Positions 20,221 through 20,714 of a stretch of 20,714 bases of DNA are shown one piece after another. Position 1 is the first letter of the stretch, and every line of letters starts with the position of its first letter. This DNA is from a virus. The notes under the pieces are model-generated. The model was not told where the DNA came from and searched no databases. It worked only from the letters and a program-made list of their open reading frames with translations. The stretch covers positions 1 through 20,714 of the IMG/VR virus record IMGVR_UViG_3300011253_000731; one strand, given 5' to 3'. A program made the position numbers and the translations under genes.

Positions 20221-20714
20221 CTGTCCTGACCTTCCATCTTATCGTTGACCTTGCGGATATAGGGTTCCATCGCATCGGCATCAGGAAATTCTGTGACTGT
20301 AAACTTGCGGGCTAGTTTCATCTTCCAGTTCTCGTATGCGTCTTCGTCTCCCATGAAGTATCCAGCCTTGGTTGCACTGTCATTCAGTATCCTATCCCGT
20401 GTGAGCATCACCTTCTTGATGTTGATGTTATTCACGACCAACTCATTCCAAGAACCATCATGGCGTATTGACATCTTGCGGTCAATCACACTCCTATAGT
20501 AGTCAGAGATCAGCTTGGCATTCTTGGACATAACACCTTCCATTGCGTCAATGTAATCCGCAATCATCTTCTGAAGCAGTCTCCCTGCTTCCTTGCGTGT
20601 CATCGTGGGGTTTGCTCCATCGTCAATTTCACCCCATCCTCCAGTGGATGGTGTATGTATGGGTCGCATGTTAGCCCATTCGTGAGCAGCCTTTACGCCA
20701 GACACCCTCGGGCC
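20217..20714 (-). CDS. Paralogue of the neighbouring protein, partial (5' end outside window)
   Basis: The frame is open to the window edge, so the start is probably outside; the in-frame GTG at 20705 is not compelling. The visible 166 residues include YIDAMEGVMSKNAKLISDYY and RHDGSWNELVVNNINIKKVM, matching the neighbour's YID--E-IM-K and R-D-WDEL-VN-I-IK pattern. It ends with ATGA overlapping the next gene. The family has no assigned function that I can name. Confidence 0.75.
   Translation of the reverse strand, partial: GPRVSGVKAAHEWANMRPIHTPSTGGWGEIDDGANPTMTRKEAGRLLQKMIADYIDAMEGVMSKNAKLISDYYRSVIDRKMSIRHDGSWNELVVNNINIKKVMLTRDRILNDSATKAGYFMGDEDAYENWKMKLARKFTVTEFPDADAMEPYIRKVNDKMEGQDR

Overview
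The window is a stretch of a tailed-phage genome of the T4-like myovirus type. The left third carries a recognisable T4 core in the order also seen in marine T4-like phages: the end of the major capsid protein gp23, a tail-tube-fold structural protein, then uvsY, uvsW, late sigma factor gp55, and the gp47/gp46 recombination nuclease. No photosynthesis genes, tRNAs, CRISPR arrays or insertion sequences are visible, and the host cannot be named from this window.

Layout. (1) 1-915: late structural genes, with a strong UUCG-loop terminator after gp23 and a CTAAATA late-promoter-like motif. (2) 919-6314: a recombination, replication and late-transcription operon behind a perfect TTGACA-N16-TATAAT promoter. 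(3) 6462-11515: accessory genes, often overlapping by ATGA. They are two unknown proteins, a short UDP-glucose dehydrogenase-like enzyme, a one-helix membrane protein, a Mom-like (GNAT-fold) DNA-modification candidate, a triple zinc-knuckle HNH-like nuclease, a four-helix membrane protein and a GIY-YIG nuclease. (4) 11516-16323: a cassette of about 18 very small genes in three blocks with TAACATG stop-start junctions. Two repeat-rich non-coding regions (11516-11811 and 13379-13950) carry CTCTGAG repeats, a shared CTAGAAAA element and a sigma70-like promoter. (5) 16369-18370: terminator, late-promoter-like motif, then a 517-residue modular protein with repeated I-x-E junctions resembling T4 prohead-protease sites, and a small membrane protein. 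(6) 18392-20714, minus strand: three probable virion-related genes, two of them paralogous; the last runs off the window.

How it fits together. UvsY, UvsW, gp46 and gp47 serve recombination-dependent replication, and gp55 turns on late genes through CTAAATA/TATAAATA-type promoters; its C-terminus retains a plausible sliding-clamp motif. The small-gene cassette looks like early, host-interaction genes served by host-type promoters. The most unusual points are the paired repeat/promoter regions around that cassette, the modular protein with predicted protease junctions, and a Mom-like modification gene inside a T4-like genome.
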